From Bradyrhizobium sp. Rc3b (GTDB lineage Bacteria; Pseudomonadota; Alphaproteobacteria; Rhizobiales; Xanthobacteraceae): a stretch of DNA of 53,487 bases. The stretch is from the NCBI RefSeq assembly GCF_900114915.1, contig NZ_FOUS01000026.1, forward strand, positions 1 to 53,487. Direction: 5' to 3'. Position 1 is the first letter of the stretch. Each line of letters starts with the position of its first letter. Below the pieces are notes generated by a model that saw only the letters and a list, made by a program, of their open reading frames with translations, did no database searches and was not told the origin of the DNA. Shown piece after piece: positions 27,634 through 36,082 of the stretch. The position numbers were made by a program, and so were the translations under genes.

Positions 27634-27647
27634 TTGATCGGCATCAA
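27634..27647 (+). promoter_or_regulatory. FixK/FNR box
   Basis: TTGATCGGCATCAA is a perfect TTGAT-N4-ATCAA palindrome. It is 74 bases before the ompW ATG at 27721, which fits class II activation from a start near 27688. It implies microaerobic control through FixK2. Confidence 0.85.
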
Positions 27648-27720
27648 ATCCTCTGCCATTCCCCCTATGTGACAGAGATCTCGCGCGGCTCTTCGCGCGG
27701 ACTATGGAATGGAGAATTCG

Positions 27721-28452
27721 ATGAGAACAAGGACAGTTCTGACGACGGCATCCCTCCTCTCGCTAGCGACCTCGTTGGCCAACATCCCGACACGGGCTGC
27801 AGATCTAGGCCGGGCGCCGATCTACTATAAAGCCCCCGCGATCGAACCCTTCAATCCATGGATGATCCGCCTGCGCGTGCTTGGCGTCTTGCCGGATACC
27901 GCAGGCAGCTCCGTCAGCGTCGCCGGTGCACCCTCGCTATCCTCACCAAGTTCTGGCCTTTCGATCAGCGACCAAGCCATACCCGAGCTCGACATCACCT
28001 ATTTCTTCACAAAAAACGTTGCCGCCGAACTCATTCTCGCCGTCACCAGCCATCACGTCAGCGGCAGTGGCGCGCTCACTGGCCTCGATATCGGCAAAGC
28101 CTGGCTGTTGCCGCCAACACTGACCCTGCAATATCACTTCACCGATTTCGGCGCGCTCAAGCCCTATATCGGCGCAGGCATCAACTACGCCGCATTTTTC
28201 AACCAATCAGCAGCCAATACGTCGCTCGCCGGTCTTGCCGTTACGGATCTCCGCATCAGCAACCAATTCGGCGCGGCGGTCCAATTCGGATTCGATTACA
28301 TGCTTGATCGCAACTGGGGCCTCAACTTTGACGTGAAGAAGCTATGGCTGCGGCCGGAGTACTCCGCGACCGTAAACAATGCGATTGCCGTCACCGGGCG
28401 CGCCAACATCGACCCATGGCTGGTCAGCGGCGGCGTCACTTACAAGTTCTGA
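27721..28452 (+). CDS. OmpW-family outer membrane protein
   Basis: 243 residues from the ATG at 27721 (GGAG upstream). An N-terminal signal peptide ends near TRAADL. The body is an eight-strand beta-barrel of OmpW type: PWMIRLRVLGVLP, ELDITYFFTKNVAAELI, LQYHFTDFGALKPYIGAGINYA, and the C-terminal VSGGVTYKF with terminal aromatic residue for BAM insertion. OmpW porins take up small hydrophobic compounds. A perfect FixK box upstream indicates expression at low oxygen, as in nodules. The gene stands alone. Confidence 0.9.
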   Translation: MRTRTVLTTASLLSLATSLANIPTRAADLGRAPIYYKAPAIEPFNPWMIRLRVLGVLPDTAGSSVSVAGAPSLSSPSSGLSISDQAIPELDITYFFTKNVAAELILAVTSHHVSGSGALTGLDIGKAWLLPPTLTLQYHFTDFGALKPYIGAGINYAAFFNQSAANTSLAGLAVTDLRISNQFGAAVQFGFDYMLDRNWGLNFDVKKLWLRPEYSATVNNAIAVTGRANIDPWLVSGGVTYKF

Positions 28453-28897
28453 CGCTAGAACAGGATCAAAAAGAGGAACCCGTTTGATCACCCCGGACGC
28501 GGCGAGCTCATCGAGCGCGCCACCTGACCTCGCCGCAGCGCAAGCAGAGCGAGATGGCGCGTCAAGGACGCGTCATCTCGCGAGACCCGGGGATCCATTC
28601 GCAGCACTGCTCTCCCTGTGAGCTACGATCGCGCGCATGGAGTGTCGGTACACAAACAGATCCACCCGGCATATGTTCATATTCTTATCTAGTCGCGCGT
28701 TGCAAAGGCGCCATTTGCCGATTGCGCCGGAGACGAAAGGCGGCACGCCGGGGCAACGTCAATGACTTGCTGTTCTCACATCCGGGGCGTGACTGCTACG
28801 CTCAACCTCAGACCATCTGAGCTCCGAGCGATCAGCTCATCGTCGGCCGAGCCGACGATGTTTGCTAGCGCGAGCAAGTGGCCGCTGATCGAGGCCT
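28453..28897. other. Gap downstream of ompW
   Basis: About 450 bases with only short chance frames. It holds the hairpin listed at 28549-28581. Confidence 0.4.
28549..28581. repeat. 15-bp inverted repeat downstream of ompW
   Basis: GCGAGATGGCGCGTC (28549-28563) and GACGCGTCATCTCGC (28567-28581) are complementary except for one base, with a loop of three. There is no T tract. It could be a terminator-like stem, a protein-binding site or a remnant of a mobile repeat. Confidence 0.6.
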
Positions 28898-29245
28898 CTA
28901 ACTTCGCTTTAGCACCATCACAAGGCGGTCGACACGTTTTCCCTGCTTGAGGTGGGAGTCTACGATTTCGTCAACATCCTCAGGCGTGGTCGCGTGATAC
29001 CACACGCCATCGGGATAGACGACCATCAAGGGACCAGAGCTACAAAAGCCAAGGCAGCCTGCCATCGTGAAGCCGATATCGTTGAGGCCTTGCGCTTCGA
29101 TCGCCTTGGCCATTCGATCCCACAGGGCTTGCGCGCCGGAGGCGCCACAGCTGCCGTGCGGATGAGTTGGCGGACGCTGCGTGTTGCAGGCAAAGACATG
29201 ATGCCTATAAAGTTGAGGAAGCTCGAATTCGGTTTCTGAGTTCAT
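28898..29245 (-). CDS. [2Fe-2S] ferredoxin of the thioredoxin-like class
   Basis: 115 residues. Cysteines in HVFACNTQRP, HGSCGASG and the pair MAGCLGFCSSGPLMVVYPDG match the thioredoxin-like [2Fe-2S] ferredoxins (C-x8-12-C ... C-x3-C) found in nif regions and as NuoE relatives. AAAGGA precedes the ATG. The C-terminal part (TTPEDVDEIVDSHLKQGKRVDRLV) is typical. It probably serves cluster assembly or electron supply for nitrogenase, but its partner is not known. I found no clear sigma54 promoter directly upstream. Confidence 0.8.
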   Translation of the reverse strand: MNSETEFELPQLYRHHVFACNTQRPPTHPHGSCGASGAQALWDRMAKAIEAQGLNDIGFTMAGCLGFCSSGPLMVVYPDGVWYHATTPEDVDEIVDSHLKQGKRVDRLVMVLKRS

Positions 29246-30442
29246 GCGCCTATCCTTTGAAATTCCGTATCGACCAATTCATACTAATCATTCCCACTTG
29301 AGCTTGCCAAAGCTGGCACAATGAGCGGGCGCTACCGTGATCGTCATCGCTGGTGATCAGCAATAGATATCTTCGTGTCCAGAGCCACCTCCTTGATTTC
29401 CAACCTCTTCTGCTTCATCGCGATTTTGTCTGCTCCCGCATCACTTGCTCACCATTAGTCCAAAGCAAGTTGCACACCAGATTCGATCGTTCGCTTCGCC
29501 AACGATCCCTCGCTTTGCGCGGCTCTCGTTTATTGCGAAGGTTGCGACAATGTCGTTCGATTCTGTTCCGGACACGACAAACATACCGTTGACCTCTCGC
29601 TTCAACCTTCTGCAGTTCGTACGAAGAACACAGAGAAGCTCGGTTCTTTTGCCCAGTTTTTGCGCTATCACATCTTGCAATGAGCGGCGATCTTCATGAC
29701 CGTCGAGCCGCCTAGCGAGAAGCTCGAAGATCGTGTGGTCAATCGAGCGCCGTGTTCTGCCATGGGTGACGGGCTCGCCGCATTGACCAGCGCGAGCCCA
29801 CGACATCTTTTCGCTCTGAAGCTGGACGCTGCGTTCCGTCGCTGCTTCTATCGTTTGCTCCGCAGATAGCGCCTGTCGCGAGAGCCCAACGAGGCAGGAA
29901 TGTTCGCAGAGCCACCTTTGAGGCTGCCGACCAAGCCGGTCGCAATTCCCATCGGCAGCAAGTCAAAACCGCAACACAGCGGTCCCAGATTGGCATCACG
30001 CTTTACATGATACGTGTCAGACGCGCTTGCAGCGGATAATGCGGGACGACGAGCAACGTGCTCATTAATGCATTTTGCCCCTAACCGGCCTAACTGACGA
30101 TGGTGGCGCCGGTCACAAGAGCGTCGCACGAACCGATGTTTGGCATGGCAGTTGCTGCGCAGGCAACAACGCCAGCCGCACCGGCCGGCCTTCTGACACA
30201 GGATCGTCATTCCCCTCCCCGAACGATCCTGTCAGTCTGGGTCCTGCCATTCTCCAAGCCCAGACGATGCCCTCGGCGAACTTCCAGCCGCCGGGGGCAT
30301 TTCCCGCCCAAATATATCGACCGCGGCAGAAAGCATGTCCCGGCTGCCGGCTCGATTTGACGAGCCAGCGCAAGAGCAGCTTGTTGGTGCCGCGGAGGTC
30401 GCGGAGTGAAAAGCCGCACTCCGACGAGGTGCCCGTTTTGTC
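29246..30442. other. 1.2 kb without a recognisable gene
   Basis: Frames up to 125 codons occur on both strands (for example 29441-29806 minus and 30075-30452 plus) but none shows a family motif. The only structure noted is a short palindrome around TGCCAAAGCTGGCA near 29310. Confidence 0.45.
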
Positions 30443-30933
30443 TCACCAATGAATAAGTTGTGACGCGCGTCTACCCACACTCACGAGCACAATGGCCTCA
30501 TTCGGAGGAAAAAGCGCCTCAGGCAGCTTGAGCACAACAAAACGATAGGTCCGTCGGTCCGGATGGATCGTGATATCCATGGTTTCGTCGTTGTCTCCGA
30601 AGGGTTCGGCAAACCGATCGTCCTGAAGCAGCTTGACGCCGCACAGGCAGAGGTCACCTTCGATCCGGCGAGTACTACCGGCTCAAGCGATCGTCCATGA
30701 ACGGGCCCTTGATGCACATCCAAGTGTCGATCTCAAATCTTGCACCGTGCCGGCCACATCGGAGAAAAGAGCGGTCCGCCGAGAAAAACGCGCCGGAGCA
30801 GATGTTCAGCCAGACATTCTCATGTAGACAGCGCTTCGCGCAACCAAAATACTCATTGCGGAAGGTGCGCACCACAATAATTTGGAACGGGCGGCTCTAG
30901 CCCTATCATCAATCGGCGCAAGCTAAAGCTCAT
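30443..30933 (-). pseudogene. Rieske [2Fe-2S] protein, frameshifted
   Basis: On the minus strand one frame reads CLHENVWLNICSGAFFSADR and FLRCGRHGARFEID, keeping both cluster motifs (CxH and CxxH). A stop follows at DDRLSR. Another frame then continues with IEGDLCLCGVKLLQDDRFAE and on to LVSVGRRASQLIHW, ending at 30443. The two halves together make one Rieske-type ferredoxin with a C-terminal extension. The break near 30660 and a shift near the probable ATG at 30933 make it non-functional. It lies at the tail of the nifB-frxA-nifZ block. Confidence 0.75.
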
Positions 30934-31019
30934 GGCCCCCCTCCGCTCGTTGGCATCGGCCGGACAGACGACAAAAACCTCGATGTGACCGCTCATTAGG
31001 TTGCCGATTATACGTTCGC

Positions 31020-31238
31020 TTATCGCCTTGCAGTTTCCTGCTGGAAGGCTTCGATCGCGGCCCGGCTCAGCTGAAAAATCCCACGGCCGCGTGAGAGCGG
31101 CCGATAAGCCGAGCTGGCACGGGTGTTGAGGACGTCAAACCACTCGTTCCGCGTAAGCATCGCCGGACGCTCGCTGATTTGGATCACTCTTCCGTCCGGA
31201 GCGAAGCGGACGTGGATCATGATTTGTTGCGAGTTCAT
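31020..31238 (-). CDS. Small conserved hypothetical protein of the nifB block
   Basis: 72 residues from the ATG at 31238: MNSQQIMIHVRFAPDGRVIQ, then ISERPAMLTRNEWFDVL and LSRGRGIFQLSRAAIEAFQ. GGGG precedes the start. The composition is that of a real compact protein, and I recall similar small proteins downstream of nifB and nifZ in Bradyrhizobium, but no function is known. It sits between two broken genes on the same strand. Confidence 0.5.
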   Translation of the reverse strand: MNSQQIMIHVRFAPDGRVIQISERPAMLTRNEWFDVLNTRASSAYRPLSRGRGIFQLSRAAIEAFQQETARR

Positions 31239-31299
31239 ACCAATCCCCTGTTTGGTAACTCTAAAGATCCTGAGTGGCCCCGAGATTCTCGACTGTGAT

Positions 31300-31584
31300 G
31301 TGCCTGGTTTCGGGCACCTTGACGCGTACGCTCTCAAGCCGCGCCTTGGACGCGGCGCCTTCTTTGCTATTCGGATGGGCCTAATCTGCACGCGGTAATC
31401 CGATCCATCGATCAGATGAAGGTCGAAACGCGGAAACTGCCTGAACGGCTGATCCGCCACATCAGAGGCATCACAGCGCACCAAGGCAAACTCGACGCCG
31501 CAGCTCGACAAACGAACGCATCTCGGCTCCATCGGCTGCAAGCAGTCGCTCGATTTCGATCACTTCCTCCTCGGTGAGCGCCAT
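31300..31584 (-). pseudogene. Small nif-block protein (DUF6129-like), frameshifted
   Basis: From the ATG at 31584 the frame reads MALTEEEVIEIERLLAADGA followed by EMRSFVELRRR and stops 17 bases after a shift. The next frame continues naturally with CGVEFALVRCDASDVADQPF and RQFPRFDLHLIDGSDYRVQI. Together they form one acidic protein of about 80-90 residues of the kind found downstream of nifB. A one-base insertion or deletion near 31495 has broken it. The family name is my best guess. Confidence 0.55.
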
Positions 31585-31618
31585 CTTGGCTCCTCTGTGA
31601 CTCGCGAAAGGCGGAGCG

Positions 31619-31978
31619 TCATCGCCAAAACAGACGCTCCGGATCGGCATTCAATTCGTCGATTGCAGAAGGCAACCGATTGTAAAGGCTGTAAAACTCC
31701 CAGCTTCCTCGCGCATGGTTCTTGCAAAACAACTTCCAGACCCCGCACACGGCATCGTAAAGGATCAGCGCGACGTCGATGAGAGCGCCATCCTTGTTGA
31801 TGTTGCGCGAGCAACAGGGGCTCTCGACGAGGTAGCCGCCCCTCACCGGCGTCACGTTCGGTGAGACGTAGAGGTAGCGCTTGCGCAAGCTCAAGCCGCG
31901 CTCGATCCGTTTGCGATCGAGCTCGTTGGGGTGAGGCGTCAGCCCGGGCTTTATCCTTCTCATCAGCGCAGCATTCAT
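31619..31978 (-). CDS. Conserved hypothetical protein (possibly DUF3024)
   Basis: 119 residues from the ATG at 31978, preceded by GGAGG. HPNELDRKRIERGLSLRKRY, then VSPNVTPVRGGYLVESPCCSRNI, DVALILYDAV and a C-terminal LNADPERLFW. The CCSRNI motif and the ending fit DUF3024-type proteins that occur in nif clusters of rhizobia. A pair of adjacent cysteines could bind metal. It appears intact although its neighbours on both sides are broken. Function unknown. Confidence 0.6.
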   Translation of the reverse strand: MNAALMRRIKPGLTPHPNELDRKRIERGLSLRKRYLYVSPNVTPVRGGYLVESPCCSRNINKDGALIDVALILYDAVCGVWKLFCKNHARGSWEFYSLYNRLPSAIDELNADPERLFWR

Positions 31979-31994
31979 GGCGAGCGCCTCCATT

Positions 31995-32202
31995 CAAATA
32001 TGCAGCTGTTTACCACAATCGGCAATGTAGACCGGCACGTTCGCTTCGGTATGGATCGCGACGTTGATGATCTCGCCGGCCGCTGCGGCGACGAGCAAGG
32101 CTCCTTCGGCTGCGTATCGCGAATGGCGTGGTCGTTGACGAGGTCGACTGCGGTCTTGGCCCGCTGGCCGCGCCGATATTTCGGAAAGCCACGCTGCGTC
32201 AT
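31995..32202 (-). pseudogene. Second, short NifZ-like protein, frameshifted
   Basis: The ATG at 32202 overlaps the nifZ stop (ATGA). The frame reads MTQRGFPKYRRGQRAKTAVD up to about residue 31. After a shift near 32108 the adjacent frame continues EGALLVAAAAGEIINVAIHT and EANVPVYIADCGKQLHI with a stop at 31995. The GEIINV...VPVYIADCG stretch is like the beta-rich core of NifZ-type proteins. The single shift makes this a recent pseudogene or a sequencing error. Confidence 0.55.
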
Positions 32203-32513
32203 GATTCCTCCGGCAGCGGCAGATCCTCGACCTCCTCGCAAGCGTCCACCGCGTCCAGTTCCTTTCGCTTCATGCCGACCCGATAGCCGCTTTCCAGATA
32301 TTCGACGCCGTAGATGTAGAACTGCTGCAGGAACGTGCCGATCGATACGACGTAACCCACCTCTCCCTTCTTGGCTAAAATGTCGCCAATCTCCTTGCCG
32401 CGATAGGTGCCATCATTGCGGACGGTGCGATTGGCTCGCACCTTTTGGCCAAATCTGAAGACAGGCGGCTCCCTGAGTTCTACGACGTCGCTGTCGCGAA
32501 CGATGCTGTTCAT
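32199..32513 (-). CDS. nifZ: NifZ, P-cluster maturation protein
   Basis: 104 residues from the ATG at 32513 (AGGAG upstream). The core RFGQKVRANRTVRNDGTYRG, then GEVGYVVSIGTFLQQFYIYG and ESGYRVGMKRKEL is characteristic of NifZ, which helps form the second P-cluster of NifDK. It lies downstream of nifB and frxA, as in B. japonicum. Intact. Confidence 0.92.
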   Translation of the reverse strand: MNSIVRDSDVVELREPPVFRFGQKVRANRTVRNDGTYRGKEIGDILAKKGEVGYVVSIGTFLQQFYIYGVEYLESGYRVGMKRKELDAVDACEEVEDLPLPEES

Positions 32514-32869
32514 GTACCGCTCCTCATGCATCGCTCCTTTAGAAAGGCTGGGAGCCGCCTCGCCCTTCGCAGGCGAGATCCTGCATCACTGTGTCCTCGC
32601 GCGGCATCGTCATTCACATCGACGATGGCAGCGCTGCCGAGAATGCTGCTCTCGGCAGCGCGAAGCGCCTTTGGACCACCGTGCGCAATGACATGCCCAC
32701 CAGGGCCGTACTGGCGACCAGCAACAGCACGATCGCAGGCCAATCCAGCGCGGTCGTTGTCCGTGATGAAGGACCGAACGTCAGCGCCTGGGCCGCCGCC
32801 AACGCGAGCACGAAAGCTTACGACGCTTTCAGCGCCAGCTCTTTGCATGCCACTCATGGCGCTCACGCT
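32514..32869. other. Gap between frxA and nifZ
   Basis: 356 bases. A minus frame (32614-32811) has a hydrophobic stretch (AIVLLLVASTALVGMSL) that could be the relic of a membrane protein, but it has no credible start or family match. Confidence 0.35.
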
Positions 32870-33094
32870 TTAGGATTGCGCCTGGTAGCGAGGCAAGGAA
32901 GTCTCAAGCACGCAGGTATTGTCGACCGGACAGGCGGCGACACATTGCGGCACGTCGAAATGGCCAACACATTCGGTGCATTTCGCCGCCTCAATGACAA
33001 AGGTCCCCCCCTTTTCCGAGATGGCAACGTTCGGGCATAAGGGTTCGCAGGCTGAGCAGCTCGTACACTGCGAGGCGATGATCTTGAACGGCAC
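32870..33094 (-). CDS. frxA: 2[4Fe-4S] ferredoxin FrxA/FdxN type
   Basis: 74 residues starting with GTG at 33094, decided by AAGGGGG six bases before it. Two cluster motifs are present: CTSCSACEPLCP and CTECVGHFDVPQCVAACP, the second with the longer insert typical of nif-specific bacterial ferredoxins. It follows nifB by 11 bases. It probably donates electrons to NifB or to nitrogenase. Confidence 0.92.
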   Translation of the reverse strand: MPFKIIASQCTSCSACEPLCPNVAISEKGGTFVIEAAKCTECVGHFDVPQCVAACPVDNTCVLETSLPRYQAQS

Positions 33095-33105
33095 ATATTC
33101 CCCCT

Positions 33106-34665
33106 TTACGCTGCAGAGATCAGAGATCCCTGCTGGATCGCGGCGTCGCCGCGCTGCACGTGCTGGATCTCCCCGCGTTTCACCCTGTCCAGATAGGATT
33201 TGAACCAGGCGACCGCCGACTTCTCAATGAATTCGTGGGCGTATTGATCGATCGGCTCGATCCCCGCCTGGATCAAATTGCTTTTCGGGCAGCCGCCAAT
33301 CTTGGACACGAAGACCGCATGGCAGTCATGGATGCCACGCATGATGGCGGAAAGCCTGTGCTCCTCGCCATAACCGCCCTGGCAGTAAACGTCCACGCGG
33401 CGGTGGCCGACGAATTTGGCGCCGGATGTAGAGAGTTCGTAGACTTGGAATTCCTTGGCATGGCCAAAGTGCTCGTTGATCAACCCCGAGCCCTTGGTTG
33501 CGACGGCCACTAGAAGAGTGATCGCGCTCATCTCTCCGGCAAGTTCCGCAAGCTCCTTTTGGGCAGCCGCGACTTTGGCGGCACGCGCACGCTCTATCCT
33601 GTCCTGATATCCTTTGCGCATCTCTAAGTCATATTGGACATCCATTTTCATGACCTGATCGGTGGTGAACTCTGCGCTGCGATCCTCCCCGAGTAGACCG
33701 ACCGCATCGGCGCGGCACTGGCGGCAATGCCGCATCGTTTTTATCTCCCCTTCACAAGCATCTTGCAGCTCCTTCAATTCCCAGGCCGTCGGTCCGCGCT
33801 GACCATTGAGGCCAAATACTGTGCCGTGCTCGGGCGCGGAGATCAGCGGCATGATATTGTGAAGGAAGGCACCGCGCGACTTCACGGCCTTGTTGACCTC
33901 GACTAAGTGGCGGTCGTTGATGTTTGGGATCATGACCGAGTTGACCTTGCAAAGGATACCCCGCTCGCTAAGCATCTCGAGGCCTTGCAGCTGGCGATCG
34001 GTGAGTATCCTTGCCGCGTCGATGCCGGTGTATCGCTTGTGGTTGAAGAAGATCCACGGGTAGATTTTGGTGCCGATTTCGGGATCGACCATGTTGATCG
34101 TGATGGTGACGTGGTCGACTTTGGACCTGACGATGGTATCAATATGGTCCGGCAGAGCCAGTCCGTTGGTTGACAAACAAAGCTTAATGTCCGGAGCTGC
34201 CTTGGCGACCAGCTCGAACGTCCTGAACGTCTTTGCTGGATTGGCCAGGGGGTCGCCGGGACCAGCGATGCCAAGGACCGACATCTGCGGAATGGTGGTC
34301 GCGACCGCGAGCACCTTTCTTACCGCCTGCTCAGGAGTGAGCTTCTCGCTCACCACACCCGGACGCGATTCATTGGCGCAGTCGTATTTTCGGTTGCAGT
34401 AATTGCACTGGATGTTGCAGGCAGGCGCGACCGCGACATGCATGCGGGCGTAATGATGGTGCGCTTCTTCGCTGTAGCAGGGATGGTTCTTGACCTTTTC
34501 CCAGGTTTCGATCGGCAGATCGCCATGCCCTGCCTGCGAGCCGCAGCTCGCCTGACCGGTGCTGGCCGAAGCGCGGCAGCCCTTGTGCTCGGCGGCTGGC
34601 TTCATCTCGCCATCCACTGCAGCTTTGACATATTTTTCGCGTCCGACGACCGCGTTCATTTTCAT
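33106..34665 (-). CDS. nifB: NifB, radical SAM FeMo-co precursor synthase
   Basis: 519 residues. The radical SAM motif CNIQCNYC (Cys 83, 87, 90) follows the HPCYSEEAHHHYARMH segment. A second cysteine group, CRQCRADAVGLLGEDR, and a C-terminal NifX/NafY-like domain (from about residue 400, LINEHFGHAKEFQVYEL) complete the long rhizobial form. It makes NifB-co, the 8Fe-9S-carbide precursor. The ATG follows AGGGA. It heads the nifB-frxA-nifZ operon with its own NifA/sigma54 promoter. Confidence 0.97.
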   Translation of the reverse strand: MKMNAVVGREKYVKAAVDGEMKPAAEHKGCRASASTGQASCGSQAGHGDLPIETWEKVKNHPCYSEEAHHHYARMHVAVAPACNIQCNYCNRKYDCANESRPGVVSEKLTPEQAVRKVLAVATTIPQMSVLGIAGPGDPLANPAKTFRTFELVAKAAPDIKLCLSTNGLALPDHIDTIVRSKVDHVTITINMVDPEIGTKIYPWIFFNHKRYTGIDAARILTDRQLQGLEMLSERGILCKVNSVMIPNINDRHLVEVNKAVKSRGAFLHNIMPLISAPEHGTVFGLNGQRGPTAWELKELQDACEGEIKTMRHCRQCRADAVGLLGEDRSAEFTTDQVMKMDVQYDLEMRKGYQDRIERARAAKVAAAQKELAELAGEMSAITLLVAVATKGSGLINEHFGHAKEFQVYELSTSGAKFVGHRRVDVYCQGGYGEEHRLSAIMRGIHDCHAVFVSKIGGCPKSNLIQAGIEPIDQYAHEFIEKSAVAWFKSYLDRVKRGEIQHVQRGDAAIQQGSLISAA

Positions 34666-34727
34666 TTTTCCCTGGAGGCATCATCGGCCTCCCAGACCAT
34701 CCGTGAGCGAGCCTCAAGAAGCTGGGT

Positions 34728-34743
34728 AGCAACTTACATGCCA
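34728..34743 (-). promoter_or_regulatory. Sigma54 promoter of nifB
   Basis: Minus strand TGGCATGTAAGTTGCT, GG-N10-GC spacing, about 60 bases before the nifB ATG. Confidence 0.85.
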
Positions 34744-34828
34744 TGGCTGAGACGATGAAATTGCAGCGATCCGCCAACGGGTTAGCGAAATGGACGCTCG
34801 CTCATGTAAGAAGATGCAATGATGCGCT

Positions 34829-34844
34829 TGTTGTCAGTGCGACA
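34829..34844 (-). promoter_or_regulatory. NifA upstream activator sequence for nifB
   Basis: TGTTGTCAGTGCGACA, exact TGT-N10-ACA, about 90 bases upstream of the -24 element. Confidence 0.75.
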
Positions 34845-34997
34845 GATACGTCGTCATTGTCACGCAGCGCTCCACGGCTTGCGCATTCATTCTGGCGCGG
34901 AGCTCGCCGAACCGGGCTCCATCTGAACGGGTCTTCTCGCGTTGCGGCCTCGCAAACAAGTGGTTACGGGCTGGAGGATTCGGGCTTCACAAGGATG

Positions 34998-35856
34998 CTA
35001 ATGGGTGATCAGTATCTCAACCGCGCAAGTGAGCAAAATCGCAAGCGGTGCAAGGCTTTGCTCGAGTGGAAAGCGGAGCTCGTTGCGCCAGGGCGCGTCC
35101 GGATCAACGAGCGCATATCGGGTGTCAGCCGAGCGCTTGATGGTTTTCCGGGCATAGCTACGCATGAGCTGATCGTTGAAGCGACAGCCGATGAAGAGAA
35201 AGGTCTGTCCGGGTCGCCTTTCCTTGATGATGTCCGGAATTGGTGCCTGAATATCGATTTCGGTCAACGCCTGGACAGAGCCAGCGTCGGAGCTAAGGAA
35301 GTTGTTGGCAGCTGCACGCTGCCATGCGGCTTGTACAACACCGTCGCCCAGCTGCCGGCCACGGCGCTATCGACCTCTGAGCCAAGTGAACTGCAAAAGC
35401 GATACCAACGATTCTCCCCAATGCCGGTGCGGGTGATACCCGGCACTTCGGCCCATCCATCGCGCTCACCCAGCTCCGCGCGCCTGGCGGCATCATACCA
35501 CGCTTCGACTATGACGGCAGGGGCAGGGACGCACGATGATGGTGCAACCGCGTCGGCTCAACTGACCGAGCGAAGGCCTGCGTCATCAATGCCGTAAGGC
35601 GGACCGGCGTTTGGAGATCTCGATATGCTGCGCCGAGGCCCACGCATTGCCCCCAGGCCGCCGCGGCAGCGCAACCTTGCTGGCGAAGAAGCTGGTCAAC
35701 GCCTTTGGCGTGGTCGGCATATCGGATCTGCACAATTCGCGAGGCCACGACGAGATAGGGAATGAGGCTCGCGGCCCTCAGGCCCGCAGCGATGTCCACG
35801 AGAGTCGCCTTTGCATCAGCAGCATCGACAAAGTCGGCCTGTGGGGGCGCCTTCAT
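34998..35856 (-). pseudogene. SIR2-like domain protein of the nif region, multiply frameshifted
   Basis: Begins at the ATG at 35856 overlapping the nifT stop: MKAPPQADFVDAADAKATLV then AAGLRAASLIPYL, the start of a SIR2-like fold. Other frames supply SFFASKVALPRRPGGNAWAS, then GWAEVPGITRTGIGENRWYR, VLYKPHGSV, and finally TEIDIQAPIPDI with RPGQTFLFIGCRFNDQLMRS ending at 34998. The order matches one protein of about 290 residues, broken by at least three shifts. Functions of this nif-linked SIR2-like family are unknown. Confidence 0.65.
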
Positions 35857-36077
35857 GGTTCGTCCCCGTTCTCGCCCCGCTTTCTAGCGTTGATTGTGAT
35901 CGGTAACCGTGTGCCGCTCGGCATATCAGGCAAATCGAGCACCCAGCCATTGGCTACTTTGATCCAGCCGCCCCATAGCGTCTCGTACTCGGATTCAACG
36001 ATTGGCTCTTCGAGATCCTTTTTTGGCACGTAGATCGATAGGCCCGCGTCCGGAGACCGGCGGATCATGATTTTCAC
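35853..36077 (-). CDS. nifT: NifT/FixU small protein
   Basis: 74 residues from a GTG at 36077: (V)KIMIRRSPDAGLSIYVPKKD then LEEPIVESEYETLWGGWIKV and LPDMPSGTRLPITINARKRG. This matches NifT/FixU, a conserved nif-cluster protein of unknown function. The stop overlaps the start of the SIR2-like pseudogene, and nifS ends only six bases upstream. Confidence 0.88.
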   Translation of the reverse strand: MKIMIRRSPDAGLSIYVPKKDLEEPIVESEYETLWGGWIKVANGWVLDLPDMPSGTRLPITINARKRGENGDEP

Positions 36078-36082
36078 GAGGT

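Noticed and set aside
29246..29400. Sigma54 promoter before the [2Fe-2S] ferredoxin
   Set aside because: TGGCAAGCTCAAGTGG looks similar at -24 but lacks GC at the correct spacing.
34743..35597. 284-codon plus-strand ORF
   Set aside because: It overlaps the nifB control region and the SIR2-like pseudogene on the opposite strand, where homologous protein blocks are recognisable.
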